DNA of 64,000 bases from NCBI RefSeq assembly GCF_000516985.1, contig NW_006917099.1, forward strand, positions 698,685 through 762,684, given 5' to 3'. This document shows positions 10,507-20,748 of the stretch, one piece after another. Every line of letters starts with the position of its first letter. The first letter of the stretch is position 1. Under the pieces are notes generated by a model that worked only from the letters and a program-made list of their open reading frames with translations, did no database searches and was not told the origin of the DNA. Origin of the DNA: Pestalotiopsis fici W106-1. Its lineage: Eukaryota > Ascomycota > Sordariomycetes > Amphisphaeriales > Sporocadaceae. Made by a program: the position numbers and the translations under genes.

Positions 10507-11106
10507 GCCAGGTCAATCTATGTAGACTGGCATTGTTCTCGAGTTATGGGGTGCTCTGAGACTAGGCTAGTCGTCGGAAGTATTATTCGTCCGCACCAAG
10601 AGCAGATGAATTGCAGTTTTATGAGCCGATTTCCCTGAATTTGAGTCTCGCTACTGACCGTGGCTATTGGAACTTTGTGTGACACGTCCATGCTCACAGA
10701 CATTTGATTTGCGCGTGATTACATACTGCTCTGAACTAGTCAGAAATTCAGAGACTATCATGAGAATAAGGAAATGCTGAAATAAGCCAGCAGCGGTTCG
10801 GTCTTGTGTATTGTAAATGAAATGGTCGAGAATTAGTATCGTAACCCGGTAGACAAGGTACCGAAATGTGTTCTTATCTTTCCGCAACGCAGATAGGCAG
10901 GTAAGAAATGAGTACAGCTTAGGGCCAGAAAATTCATCAATTGCAAAACATTGTCAGAAACTCCTCGTTGAGGTACATATAAACTTGAACCAGCAGGTCA
11001 ACTCCATGCCGAATATGAAATCGTCGCCCAAATAGGCTCTTGTGTAAAACGCCGTCATCCTGCAATGCTTCCCTATGACTCCGAAACTTTGTTCTATAGC
11101 CATGAA
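10507..11106. other. intergenic between convergent genes
   Basis: This lies between the 3' ends of the nuclease (plus strand) and the phosphodiesterase (minus strand). It should hold both 3' UTRs. No gene or repeat seen. Confidence 0.5.
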
Positions 11107-13607
11107 CTAAAACGAAAAGCTAGCGCCTCTGCTCGAAATCACGAATTTGCATCCCAACTGGGCATCCTCCTCATGGTCATTTAGCTGGTTCTCAATGGTT
11201 TCCCCCGCTGGTGAGTCGGGTTGAAAGTTTTCCTTGACATGAATTATCACCACCGTGAGACCAGCCAGAGGTTGAGACGATTGTGGCTTTTGAGGTAAAG
11301 TAATAGACGCTGTTGGATCTAGGTCTTTGAGTGTTAATTCGGCAGTGGGGGTTGCAAGATGTGGCGTCATTGGCGGGGAGTCAGTATCCGAGTCTGGCAT
11401 TAAGGGTTTGACCTTTGTAGATTTGGGCGACACGGGCTGTTCGTCTGGAATGGATCTAGCTGTTGGATGCGCGCGGCGCGCAGCGTCCCCCTGCTCTCGT
11501 TTTCGTTTCTTAGTCGTCTCGAGTTTAATCGGCATCCGGCGGGCAGCCTCGACTTCGCTTGCCAAGGTCTCCAGTTCTTCAATGATGAATCGCGGAGCTT
11601 GGTGGCCAAATAGACGATCGTTGGTTTGGCTATCAGTATAGCTGCACTCAATAAAGATGGCAGTGAGATGACCACTGGCTATTCGCGGTGCCGCTTCCCG
11701 CCAGACGGCCAAGTTGCGCGGTGACAACGAGATACTGTCGGGTTCGACATCACCAAATATGAGTACCTCTTTTCCGCTGGTACCGTGTCTGATGAAAAAG
11801 GCGGTTGAGTCGTAGACACATATCGATTCTTGTTCCTGGCTGACTCCGCCGGATGACCGGGCTATGCTCGCGTGCCTAAATAAGCTGCTTGGACCCGAGG
11901 CAGCGCCACTCCCGGGAGCGCCCCTTGGCAACATGGTCGAGAGGTCTGCACTACCGATTCGGGAAGACGAAGCCGAGCCTCGATGTTGGTGTCTTTCCAT
12001 ACAGTGGCCATGGCTGACGCCAAAAGCCTTCACCGAGAGCCCTTCTGAGATCTCTATGTAGCCCTTGCCTGCGCCTTCTCCTAGAGCCGGGCTGCCACCT
12101 TCAACAAGACGCATATAGGTGACAAGGCCTGCGCCGTTATTTTCATCGGACAGGTTCGGCCAGATAATATTGTTGAAGATGTGCGTCTTGAATGCTGAGA
12201 TGGTCGAAGGAAGGCCTGCCAGCCGTTTCGGCCGGTTCCCCTGCAGACCAGCAGTATTGATGATGAAGCCGCACGTATGATCAATGTGTGGGTGCGTAAT
12301 CAAATAAGTATCAACGAGCTGCTTTGTGATTTCAGCCGCGTTAGTTTTCGCACACTTTGATGTGATTTCCAGGCCAGCGAAAGGGCCAGAGTCGAGTTTA
12401 TGCGGGAGTGGCACATCCACGCCCAAGCCTTGTGGTTGCGTTTTCTCGAGGACCTCAGCGATGCCAGACAAGTGGGTGCCGGCATCGACGGCTACCATGG
12501 AACTTCGACCCCATCCAGAATTTGTCGAGCGCACGAGAAGGCCAGTGACATTGTTCTCCAGGGGGCCGCCAGAGGAGCCCTATAAAATCGGCATGTCAGT
12601 ATATATGCATAGAGCACACACGAAGCGAGGTAGCAAGTATAGAAGATTCGGCCAGTATCTCCAGAGCAGCATATGTAGTAGGCATTCTGGCTTGGCTGCA
12701 TCCAGCAGCCGCAAACAGTAAAGAATGTCTGTATGGCTCGGTGCAACGTCCAAAGCATGTGACGTCACTGTATAACTACTCAACAATGACCAGAGAGAGT
12801 TGAGTCGCTAGGAAGTCGCCACGAATAAAGCCAGCAGTCCAGCGATATGTCCAATGGAGGTGTCAAGGCTGCTGCCGCCGAGGGTCTCGTAACGGCCTTT
12901 GCTGTATGTGAAGCGCGTCATTGAAATGGTGAGGGCGGGATCTCTGTCAAAATTCCCAAACAGGGCCAAGAACGTGGCTGACATTGTGGCAAGCGGACAA
13001 TGAAACCCGAGAACAAAGCAATCGGCCTGAGCTTTCGCAACCGGGTCGAGTAGCTGTCAAAGGAATATCGCATCGTGTTTCTCTGTGCTGGCAGCTGCAT
13101 TGCGCATTCTAAATCCCCAGAAGCTAGTGATGCCGGGCCAAGGTGCAAGTGCCGCAGCCAGCACCATAGGCGTGGAGCCCGGGCCCCGTCGAATCGCTGG
13201 TGGCCATAAAGTGGGATAGAAGCGGATAAGGGCTCCATAAGTCGACCAGCCGCTGAAGCGAATGAGGTTGAGCACCTGCTTCCATTTATGGCAACTCGAA
13301 CGCTGAAAAGGCCATGACAACACTCATTCGCTTGATGGCCAGGCAGCTGGAACGGCGACTGATTGGGCTGTGTTGCGACTGCGACTGAAATGAACCGTAC
13401 GCTTGGCGATGCTCATGGTCGTTGTACCGTTTTGGGGGGGATGGGGACTGATTGATTTGTTGATGCCGTGGCCAGGCTGCGGCCATGTGAAGCGATGCGA
13501 TTGCCGTGGAATAATGGAATACTGAATCAGGAAAAGCAGCAAGCACTCACCAGAACGATGACCTGCAGGGCGGGTCTTGGACCCTCTTCCGAGTCCTCGT
13601 CGACCAT
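11107..13607 (-). CDS. class II (low-affinity) 3',5'-cyclic-nucleotide phosphodiesterase
   Basis: Two exons, 13607-13551 (19 codons, ending ALQVIVL) and 12579-11107, join in phase 0 to read ALQVIVLGSSGGPLENNVTG, the conserved N-terminus of yeast Pde1-type enzymes; the product is 509 residues. The metal-binding signature is HPHIDH at residues 115-120. Later class II markers are SHGHCM, FFIRHG, LIFGDVEPDS and FIECSYTD. The enzyme hydrolyses cAMP to 5'-AMP and damps the PKA pathway that controls growth, conidiation and infection structures. Two Ser/Arg/Gly- and Lys-rich inserts (after SHGHCMERH, and KKRKREQGDAARR) are longer than in yeast Pde1; the second looks like a nuclear-import or regulatory segment (inference). 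The 971-nt intron after the short first exon is far longer than any other intron in the window. Confidence 0.9.
12580..13550 (-). other. 971-nt first intron of the phosphodiesterase gene
   Basis: The donor GTGAGT follows codon 19 and the acceptor TTATAG precedes the GSSGGP exon. Joining them restores the invariant N-terminal motif of the family, so the intron is well supported despite its size. No coding sequence was recognised inside it. Confidence 0.75.
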
Positions 13608-15234
13608 TCCTGTCCCAGAGTCCCACGCTGCAGTGGAGAGAGGATGATTTATTGCTTGTGTAGTAGATGACAGCAAAATGAGGAGAAAAAGAAGGGGGTA
13701 AAAAAGGGCGTAGAAGATGAAATCTGGAAAAAGAGGCCTTGCCCACCTCTACCGACCACGTTTTCGAGGCGTTGATGCAACTTGCCGCAAGCAAACTCCC
13801 ATGGGATTTGATTGCGAATCTGGGATCTGACAACTGCGCGCGTCTTGTCACTCACAGTAGGCCTGGGACACGTGACGTCTGGACGAGCGTTGGCTGCTGG
13901 CTGCTGGCGACAAGGTCTCCGGATTTCAAGTCGGGGGGCCCTTTTTGCTTGCCTGTCATTGGGGGGGAATGTATCGCTCGCCCTGTCGCCGCCCTGTTCA
14001 AATGGTTTCAGATTCCTCGTTGCCGATTTTTAATCGTCTTTTCTGGAATGTCGAAGATGCTGTGGTTTTCTTTTTTATCTTTCTCCGCGCCCACAGCCAG
14101 GCCCCTCCCCGCGGTTCATCAAGGAAGAAAAAGTGTACAAGGAAACCTTTTTTCCCTATTGTCCACAAGCACAAAGTTGTGCCAAAAGCTGCGGGACTGG
14201 CGCTACTTATTATCCCAATTTAACTTCATCCAGCACCCAAAGCTGAGCAGATTCGACCCCGGCGACCCAATCCACTGGGCTACGTTAGGTAGGCAGGGTT
14301 CAAGTTGTCATCGTCTGGCTCTTTGTGCGCCCAGATTTTACTGTAGTAGTAGTACTATGCATTAAGGTATTCTTGACCTATGTAATCATTACCCAGTCCT
14401 CCCGACCATCTTGCAGCCAAGGCAAAGAGGCACAGCGCTAAAAGAAACAGCGCCATCAGTAAGATCAACCCGCCAACCCTGATGAAATGTCTCCAAATCA
14501 CCCATTCGTAAGATCCCGCCGCCGTCTTCTACATGCAGCGAACCACGGCTCTCGGGACTCTGAAGCTCGCAGAGAAGCTTTACCTAGCGGCGTCTTATCG
14601 ATCGGCAACGCCGTTCCCCCCACGATCCCCTTCGGGTGATGCGGCCGAGAAGGAATATTGCATGCATTCTTACGCTCACGCTTGCAGCTCTTGATCCCAT
14701 CCATTTTCCGCCAGTTATTTTCCTCCAAGGTCGTACCTACATATATAATACCCGTTGACTCTGGGGCCTAACGCATCCATCCTCAAGGGTTTCGATGCAG
14801 GTGTCAGCCTTTATTGCCTGAAAGAGGCATATTCCAATTGTGCAGCAAATATCTCATTCTTTCAAATTATAGTGATGGCTAACGGCTTGTTGACCCTTTG
14901 TCCCTGTTCCAAGGGTGCTCGACAAATCCTATATTGTTTTCGCACAGCTTACACCTAATTATCATGCACAAGATTCACTTCTACTGCAATCACAATCGGC
15001 CTGGTTCCCCGAGTAACTGTATTCTAGATTTCTTTAAAGTAAAAAAACAATTTCTCCTGTCTAGGTCATGAGTAGATATGGCGAGGGTATGGCAAGGGAA
15101 ACTACCTCAAAACACGCTCTCGAAGAAGAAAACATCAACCCACCGAATGTTGGCCTGGTCTTCTGTTTCGACTGAGGTTCATGGAGACTGTTCACTTACC
15201 GATGCGGCCGTAAAACACTTGTTGCCGTCACTTC
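13608..15234. other. intergenic: phosphodiesterase promoter and 3' flank of the orphan gene
   Basis: Pyrimidine- and purine-rich runs occur around 13670-13730 and 14060-14160, typical of fungal promoters and leaders. A 196-codon frame on the plus strand inside 13739-14365 has no recognisable domain and overlaps the phosphodiesterase leader. I do not call it. Confidence 0.5.
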
Positions 15235-18048
15235 TTATTCGTTCAGGTCCTCGTTGAAGAGATCATCAATATCATCCTCCTCATGGTTACTTTCCTTGTC
15301 CGCAAAATAAATCACAGATTTTGTATCTAGGACACCCGAATGGGGAGGTGGTGTTTGCGGTGATGGTTCCGCTGGTTCGTCGAGGCTAGACAGCCCATTG
15401 ATCTCTTTATCGTGTGTCGTGTTCTCCAAATGTGCAATCTCTTGTAGCTGCTCCTTTGAAGCCGCAACTGATGGCAACTGAACAGTAGCTTCGTCTTGCG
15501 GGTTAGTATCGCCGTCCAACGCCGGCTGCGAAAGCGCATCCTCGCTCTTGACATGCGCAAATTCATCGCTTTCTAAGAATGTGACCGGAGTATTCGAAAC
15601 TGGTGGCATCAGATCTTGGCCAAGATCCCCGGTCATCGCTAGCTGCTCTTCGAACCATTCTGCCGTACAATTGTCATATGTGCCCTCCACATGATCAGTA
15701 TCTCCAGGACCGGCACTTTGGAAAAGAAGGTGAAGCTGTTCGTCAGAGAGAGCAAGATCTTGCTCCATGTCCATGAGGTCGAAATCACTTGCAGGAAAAT
15801 TGAAATCTGGATTGAAGTTGGCCAAGCTGTTGTGGAAATCCATGTCGGTCAGAGCGTTTGGACTGATGTTCCTCTCAAGTTCCGACGGAAGCAACGCATC
15901 GATGCAACTCTTCTTTCTTGGTGGTTGACTGTCTGCATGCTGAGAAGACCCTTCTTCTTGACCAGGTCGGGTTTCTCCCTCGTCCCACTTACGTTTCAAT
16001 GACAGAGTTCTGTATTTTGAGTTAAAGTCAACAGGACTTGATCCTCGGTGCATACACAGTACTGGACCAGAACGAGGCATACTCCAAAAACACTCGGGCG
16101 ACTGTTCCCGGTCTTTCCCGAGCTGAGTGGAATCGCGACGGCACTGGGAGGGTAATAAACTTCGTCGTGGTGATGTCCACTCCGTGTTTCTTCGTTGTCG
16201 CTTCTGCGGTCCGTGAGCAGCGAGTGCAACTTGGTCGATAGTGACATCAGAAATATCATGCTCGCGAGCACGCTTAGGTCGTTTTTGGGATAATTCGTTC
16301 GGGACCAGCGAGGTTTCGTCGGCTTTTGAATCCGACATGTCAAATTTTTGATGACCTTCAAGAAGTTGCGAAAAGTCTGGGAGAAGCTGGTTACTGGGAA
16401 CGTTCGAAGGGAAAGAGGTAGGCATTGACGGATGCAGGTCAAACCCGGTTACTTGCGGATCTGAGCTGGGAAAAGTATAGCCTTGTGCAGGATATACATG
16501 CTGTGGCCTGGCAAGCAGTGAAGATTCGGGAGTAACAAAGGGTTCGGGCTTGAACCCTCGACGGGGTCGTCCGAGAGCGTCCCGGTCCGAAGGTCCCTGT
16601 CGACCCGGTACGAAGCCGCGAGTAAAGTGCTCGGCAGCATATACCCGATGCTGAAGAAACCTGTCATCTCGAAATACAGCGGGTCGCTGCTTGAGCTTCT
16701 TGGTTAACCTTTTACCTGAACGAGCCCTACGCTCTGCAGCCACATACTCGATATTGCCCAGATGTTCACCAGCATCAACTGGCTTTTTGCCATCTGCGTT
16801 GCCCTTCTTCTTGCGTGACTCGCGCGACGAAGATCCAGACTGGGTGTAGTTATTGAAGTCGGTTTCCACCATCTTCTTTGTAAGGCTGTCGTCAAAGTGG
16901 CGCGGCCTTACGGCTTGTTCGCGAGTCAAGAGATGCCGAGACTTGATTCTTTGTTCGTTCAAGTTATAGAGGTAGTGGTCCCACTCAACCTTTCGGGGCC
17001 ATTCCGACGAGAGCCAATCGCAAGCTGCTTGTATTTTTGTCTCTTGATCTGGACGCGAATGGAATCCGGCAAGGTTCTCTTCCTTTTGGAATATCCTCAT
17101 ATCCAGGCGAATATCAACTGTTTCCATGAGCTTGATAATGTCAAAGTGCTGCTCTAGGCAGAATAGATGCACGTAACCAGCGACATGGTAGGGGTCACGA
17201 AACCTACCGTCGGTGTTCATCCGCTCATCAAAAGCTACCCTAGGGCAGCCACCCCTGAAGGTTCTGTTGGGAACAGGACAATCATAGAACCGGCATTTAT
17301 TGGAATAAGCTGCGCTGGGATATCGACTGTTTGCATGAGCCGGTGTCCAACCTATCCACAGAGTCAGACCAGACCGTGTTTTGCCATGTCGGATTCTCTC
17401 CCCGGGCAGTAATTGTCTGTCAACCCAGTGGTTGTGGCCGTGGCGTTTTGGTGGATGGCCATCGAAATAGGCTTGCAATTCTGCCTTTGAAAACGTCACA
17501 GTGTACGCGAATTCGCCAAGCTCATTATATCGGAACGTACACTCATCGCGTTTCAGGCTCATCCATCCCCATGGCTTTGGGCTCTTTGCAGGTCTCCCGT
17601 AATAATCCTGAGGATTAATCGGGATGTCTGCCGTCTTTGACCTCTCGATATCATCATCCGAATCGTCTTCTAACTGTTCCCTCTTCTTGTATTTTCTCGT
17701 TATCTTCGGCAGCTTCCCTCGTACTAACTCAATTTTGCCCTCGCGAGGCACAACGGCTTCAGCGGCAGGAGCGCCATCAACAGCAAAGGTTAGGACATCG
17801 CGTCCGAAGGATGGTCGTCGAAGCGAACGTTGCCTTGGTGATGCGGAAAAGGAACGTTGAGGCAGCAATGATTCTGTGGGCAGTCCTGCTGCCAACTGAG
17901 TTGGCACACTTGGGAGGTCATGGCCAAATGGTATAGAAGAATCTAGACCGGCTGGAGCCCCAAGAAGACCAGTCTGATCAATGCACAAAGTTCCTGCAGC
18001 TAGATCTGTGCCGCCAAAGAAGATTGGATCATGGGCGTGTGTATCCAT
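15235..18048 (-). CDS. large intronless protein of unknown function, probably nuclear
   Basis: A single 937-residue frame from the ATG at 18048 (the frame is open to 18057 but only from a TTG). I do not recognise a named family. Residues about 155-400 look like one folded domain, rich in Trp, Tyr, His and Cys. It starts KPWGWMSLKRDECTFRY and includes KCRFYDCPVP, GGCPRVAFDERMN and GYVHLFCLEQHFD; Cys252, 257, 268 and 297 with nearby His could bind zinc. Flanking parts are low-complexity: basic clusters RKYKKR and KKRKR-like stretches before and after the domain, then a long acidic Ser/Glu/Asp-rich C-terminus ending EEDDIDDLFNEDLNE. Basic signals plus an acidic tail suggest a chromatin or transcription role (inference). 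The absence of introns over 2.8 kb is unusual here. Alternatives: a cofactor-like protein or a lineage-specific scaffold. Confidence 0.8.
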   Translation of the reverse strand: MDTHAHDPIFFGGTDLAAGTLCIDQTGLLGAPAGLDSSIPFGHDLPSVPTQLAAGLPTESLLPQRSFSASPRQRSLRRPSFGRDVLTFAVDGAPAAEAVVPREGKIELVRGKLPKITRKYKKREQLEDDSDDDIERSKTADIPINPQDYYGRPAKSPKPWGWMSLKRDECTFRYNELGEFAYTVTFSKAELQAYFDGHPPKRHGHNHWVDRQLLPGERIRHGKTRSGLTLWIGWTPAHANSRYPSAAYSNKCRFYDCPVPNRTFRGGCPRVAFDERMNTDGRFRDPYHVAGYVHLFCLEQHFDIIKLMETVDIRLDMRIFQKEENLAGFHSRPDQETKIQAACDWLSSEWPRKVEWDHYLYNLNEQRIKSRHLLTREQAVRPRHFDDSLTKKMVETDFNNYTQSGSSSRESRKKKGNADGKKPVDAGEHLGNIEYVAAERRARSGKRLTKKLKQRPAVFRDDRFLQHRVYAAEHFTRGFVPGRQGPSDRDALGRPRRGFKPEPFVTPESSLLARPQHVYPAQGYTFPSSDPQVTGFDLHPSMPTSFPSNVPSNQLLPDFSQLLEGHQKFDMSDSKADETSLVPNELSQKRPKRAREHDISDVTIDQVALAAHGPQKRQRRNTEWTSPRRSLLPSQCRRDSTQLGKDREQSPECFWSMPRSGPVLCMHRGSSPVDFNSKYRTLSLKRKWDEGETRPGQEEGSSQHADSQPPRKKSCIDALLPSELERNISPNALTDMDFHNSLANFNPDFNFPASDFDLMDMEQDLALSDEQLHLLFQSAGPGDTDHVEGTYDNCTAEWFEEQLAMTGDLGQDLMPPVSNTPVTFLESDEFAHVKSEDALSQPALDGDTNPQDEATVQLPSVAASKEQLQEIAHLENTTHDKEINGLSSLDEPAEPSPQTPPPHSGVLDTKSVIYFADKESNHEEDDIDDLFNEDLNE

Positions 18049-20748
18049 GATTGGCAATCAAAGCTGAAGCTTTGGACGGCGAACATGAAGCGATTCGGCT
18101 GAAGAGAGGTCACGTACACAATGACTCTACACTGCTCGCCAAATACAAACTGCACTATAGTTTAAAGTGCGGTTCCTTTACTATTTAAAAATCACTGGCA
18201 TATTGTTGTGTTTGGGACAATGAGCAATGGGTATAATTGTCTTCGTTTGTGCCTTTATACACAACTACAAAAAGCATCTAACAATACCCTGTGTCTTTGT
18301 GCTTTGTGCAGATCATGCAAGTCACACAAAGGCTTTGTTGAATATAACAAGGTGCAATAATTCATGGTCACTGTCAAAAGATAGCAAAACATCTGTAGTC
18401 GTGATGCTCGAGATCGCCACTAGGATGAGGAGGCAAGAGGCAGAGATGTTGCGGCATGACGGGAGTCTTTGCGGTAGAGTCTACATTTGGAAAGACAGAA
18501 TGGCCAAGAACCAGATTATTTTTAGGACGCTTAAGAAACCATGCCTAAGAGTTGAATTAGCACACAATCCATGACAAGTCAATTTGGTAGACAGAATATG
18601 GAATGGTGATTATAATCAGTAGAGCTCAAGTAATTTTCTCGACAGTAGATATTCCGATCAGGTCTGTGATAATTTACAAAGCTTCATCATGTAACAATTG
18701 GAGAAATATTGGAGAAAAAGTGGCATACCTTATGGGTTCGGTTGAGTTTGCGAATGTGTATTTCAGAAGCTGGAAACCCCAAAAATTCGACAGAGATGTC
18801 AAGTCTGTGGCACGTTTTTCGTGCTCAACTTGGCTTCTGCGGCCGTTGGTTCCGGCGTTTTGCGCATCAGATCCAGGCACTCTCTTTTACCGAGGGCGTC
18901 GACATTTTTGCGTTGACGACTGTACTTGACCGCAAGAATCAGAGTACAGTCAAGCTGACATGATTGCAATGCGCCTCATGGCAGACGAAGATGGACAAGC
19001 TCCTGCTCAAATGGGTTCTTGTGTGAGTAAAGTTGAGAGGGAAGATCGGATTTTTTTTTTCTCTCGGGCAGATTTTGTGAAGAGCCATGGTCCGTGCGAG
19101 ATGCCCATTATGTAAAATCACTCTGAGGTCGCGGGTCACTGTCACACCATTGCACAGTCAGGTTCTTAGGTTCAAGGTGGGGTCAACGTCCACCTCCTAA
19201 CACCATCGTCTTGATCATGGTCGACGAGACATTTCGCAACGGCGTCCAGCGGACTGCGGATTTGCATTCCATAGTACCTGTGTATCATCTTCATACGAGC
19301 TAAGAAGCCGTTGCACCTCCCCTCCCGCATAGCGTACACAAAGTGTCTACTCTCAATTCCCTTTGACCTACGTTGCGGCTAATGAAACCATTTCATGCGG
19401 CGGGTTAATACTACAACGTATGAATGTCAGGTGTAACAATGCCAGAGGATTGAGTCAAGTGGCCTTGCTCGACCGCCTTATCAAAGTACCAAAATGGAGG
19501 CCATTGAAACCAGAAGTAGTTTCAACAAATCAATAGGATAATGGATCCGAGGAATCTAAACACCACAAGACGAGTAAAGACGACAGTTCAGCAGCACAGA
19601 CTTTGATTGTAGACAATAAATTCATCCTCAGCTGTTCAGTTCGGAAAGTCTCGAGATGGCAACAACCCCTGCGCAGGCCGGCAGTATTACCTACATGAAG
19701 GCTGCAATCATCAACTGGCCAACCATACATATCAAGTTTTGAGTTTGGTGCCTGCGTACCAAATAGATCTTGTACCCAGTCAGCAGTGCATCTTGGCAGG
19801 GCTGGTTGAAGCTGTAGCCATTGAGCTTATCGCAGCTTGATGAAGGAATTGTGTATTGGACGGACAGCCGCTGTGCCATGCCTCGTATCAGTCGTGGTAA
19901 CTATCTGGCTACCAAGTCCCAATGGAACCAAGTCTCTGAGATGATATTACCGACACGAGCAACAACTCGTATTCCTCCAATCAAGGACAATGAGGGGTGG
20001 ATAACCTGCAGGACGGTGTCTGGGTGTTCATCCATTTTGACTGCTAGGCTTCTGGAATTGGGCAGGTACAGCGGGTTTGGTACAAATTCGCGAACCAACC
20101 ACCTCTGCCAAAAGCCTCTCCAACAAGCGGCCGGACGAATCTGGTGGTGCGTGATAGTGGGATAGCCCGCCAAAGCCCACCTTGGAACGAGTGTCGATTG
20201 ATCCCGCATCCCTACATCTCCACTGAAGAGAGGGGAGAGTCTAAGACTTTCCAGGGTCTAGTGCCGCTAAACCCTGATCTTGATATTTGGGGGGCAAGCG
20301 CCCAAGTGCTTTCCAGGAACCTGGTGAGCTAAGTGCTGTCTGTGTACACTACATACCGAATGTACGTACGTACGTGATCATCTTGCCATTCAGTTCCTGT
20401 TCTTCCCCCTCCTCGGAATAGCCTCTTATTTCCAGGGAGATGCATTCATTGCTTTGTGCTTTTCCCGGTATTTGTTTAAGGATATGATTACGCGTTGCAA
20501 CCAAATCAGGTGCTTGCCAATCAAATAATTGCGCGGCGCCGACCAAGCAAGGCCAGACAGACCAGACCCCCTGCCCAATATTCAACTTTCCCGTCGCCGC
20601 CGCTGCGAGCCCTCCTTGTCGCCCGGCAGTGCCCATTTCGCTCAAGCTTGGCCCGCCTACGTCACACCAAGACAGACCTTATGAGGTCTGGGAACTATTA
20701 TCCTCAACGGCGCCCGTCACCAACGGCAGGATAGATCTCAACGACGAC
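18049..20748. other. 2.7-kb divergent intergenic region
   Basis: The shared 5' flank of the orphan gene (minus) and the Cps1/DIP2 gene (plus). It is AT-rich at 18130-18700. A TACG simple repeat (tacgtacgtacgt) lies near 20361-20373. Open frames here, the longest being 115 and 102 codons, have no recognisable content. The C/T-rich tract at 20540-20650 is probably part of the 5' leader of the plus-strand gene. Confidence 0.5.

Noticed and set aside
14240..14320. A-box-like and B-box-like words on the minus strand suggesting a tRNA
   Set aside because: The two boxes are only about 12 bases apart, the B box has a mismatch, and no acceptor or T stem can be paired.
13739..14365. 208-codon plus-strand open frame
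   Set aside because: It opens from a TTG, has no domain, and overlaps the phosphodiesterase promoter and leader; probably chance.
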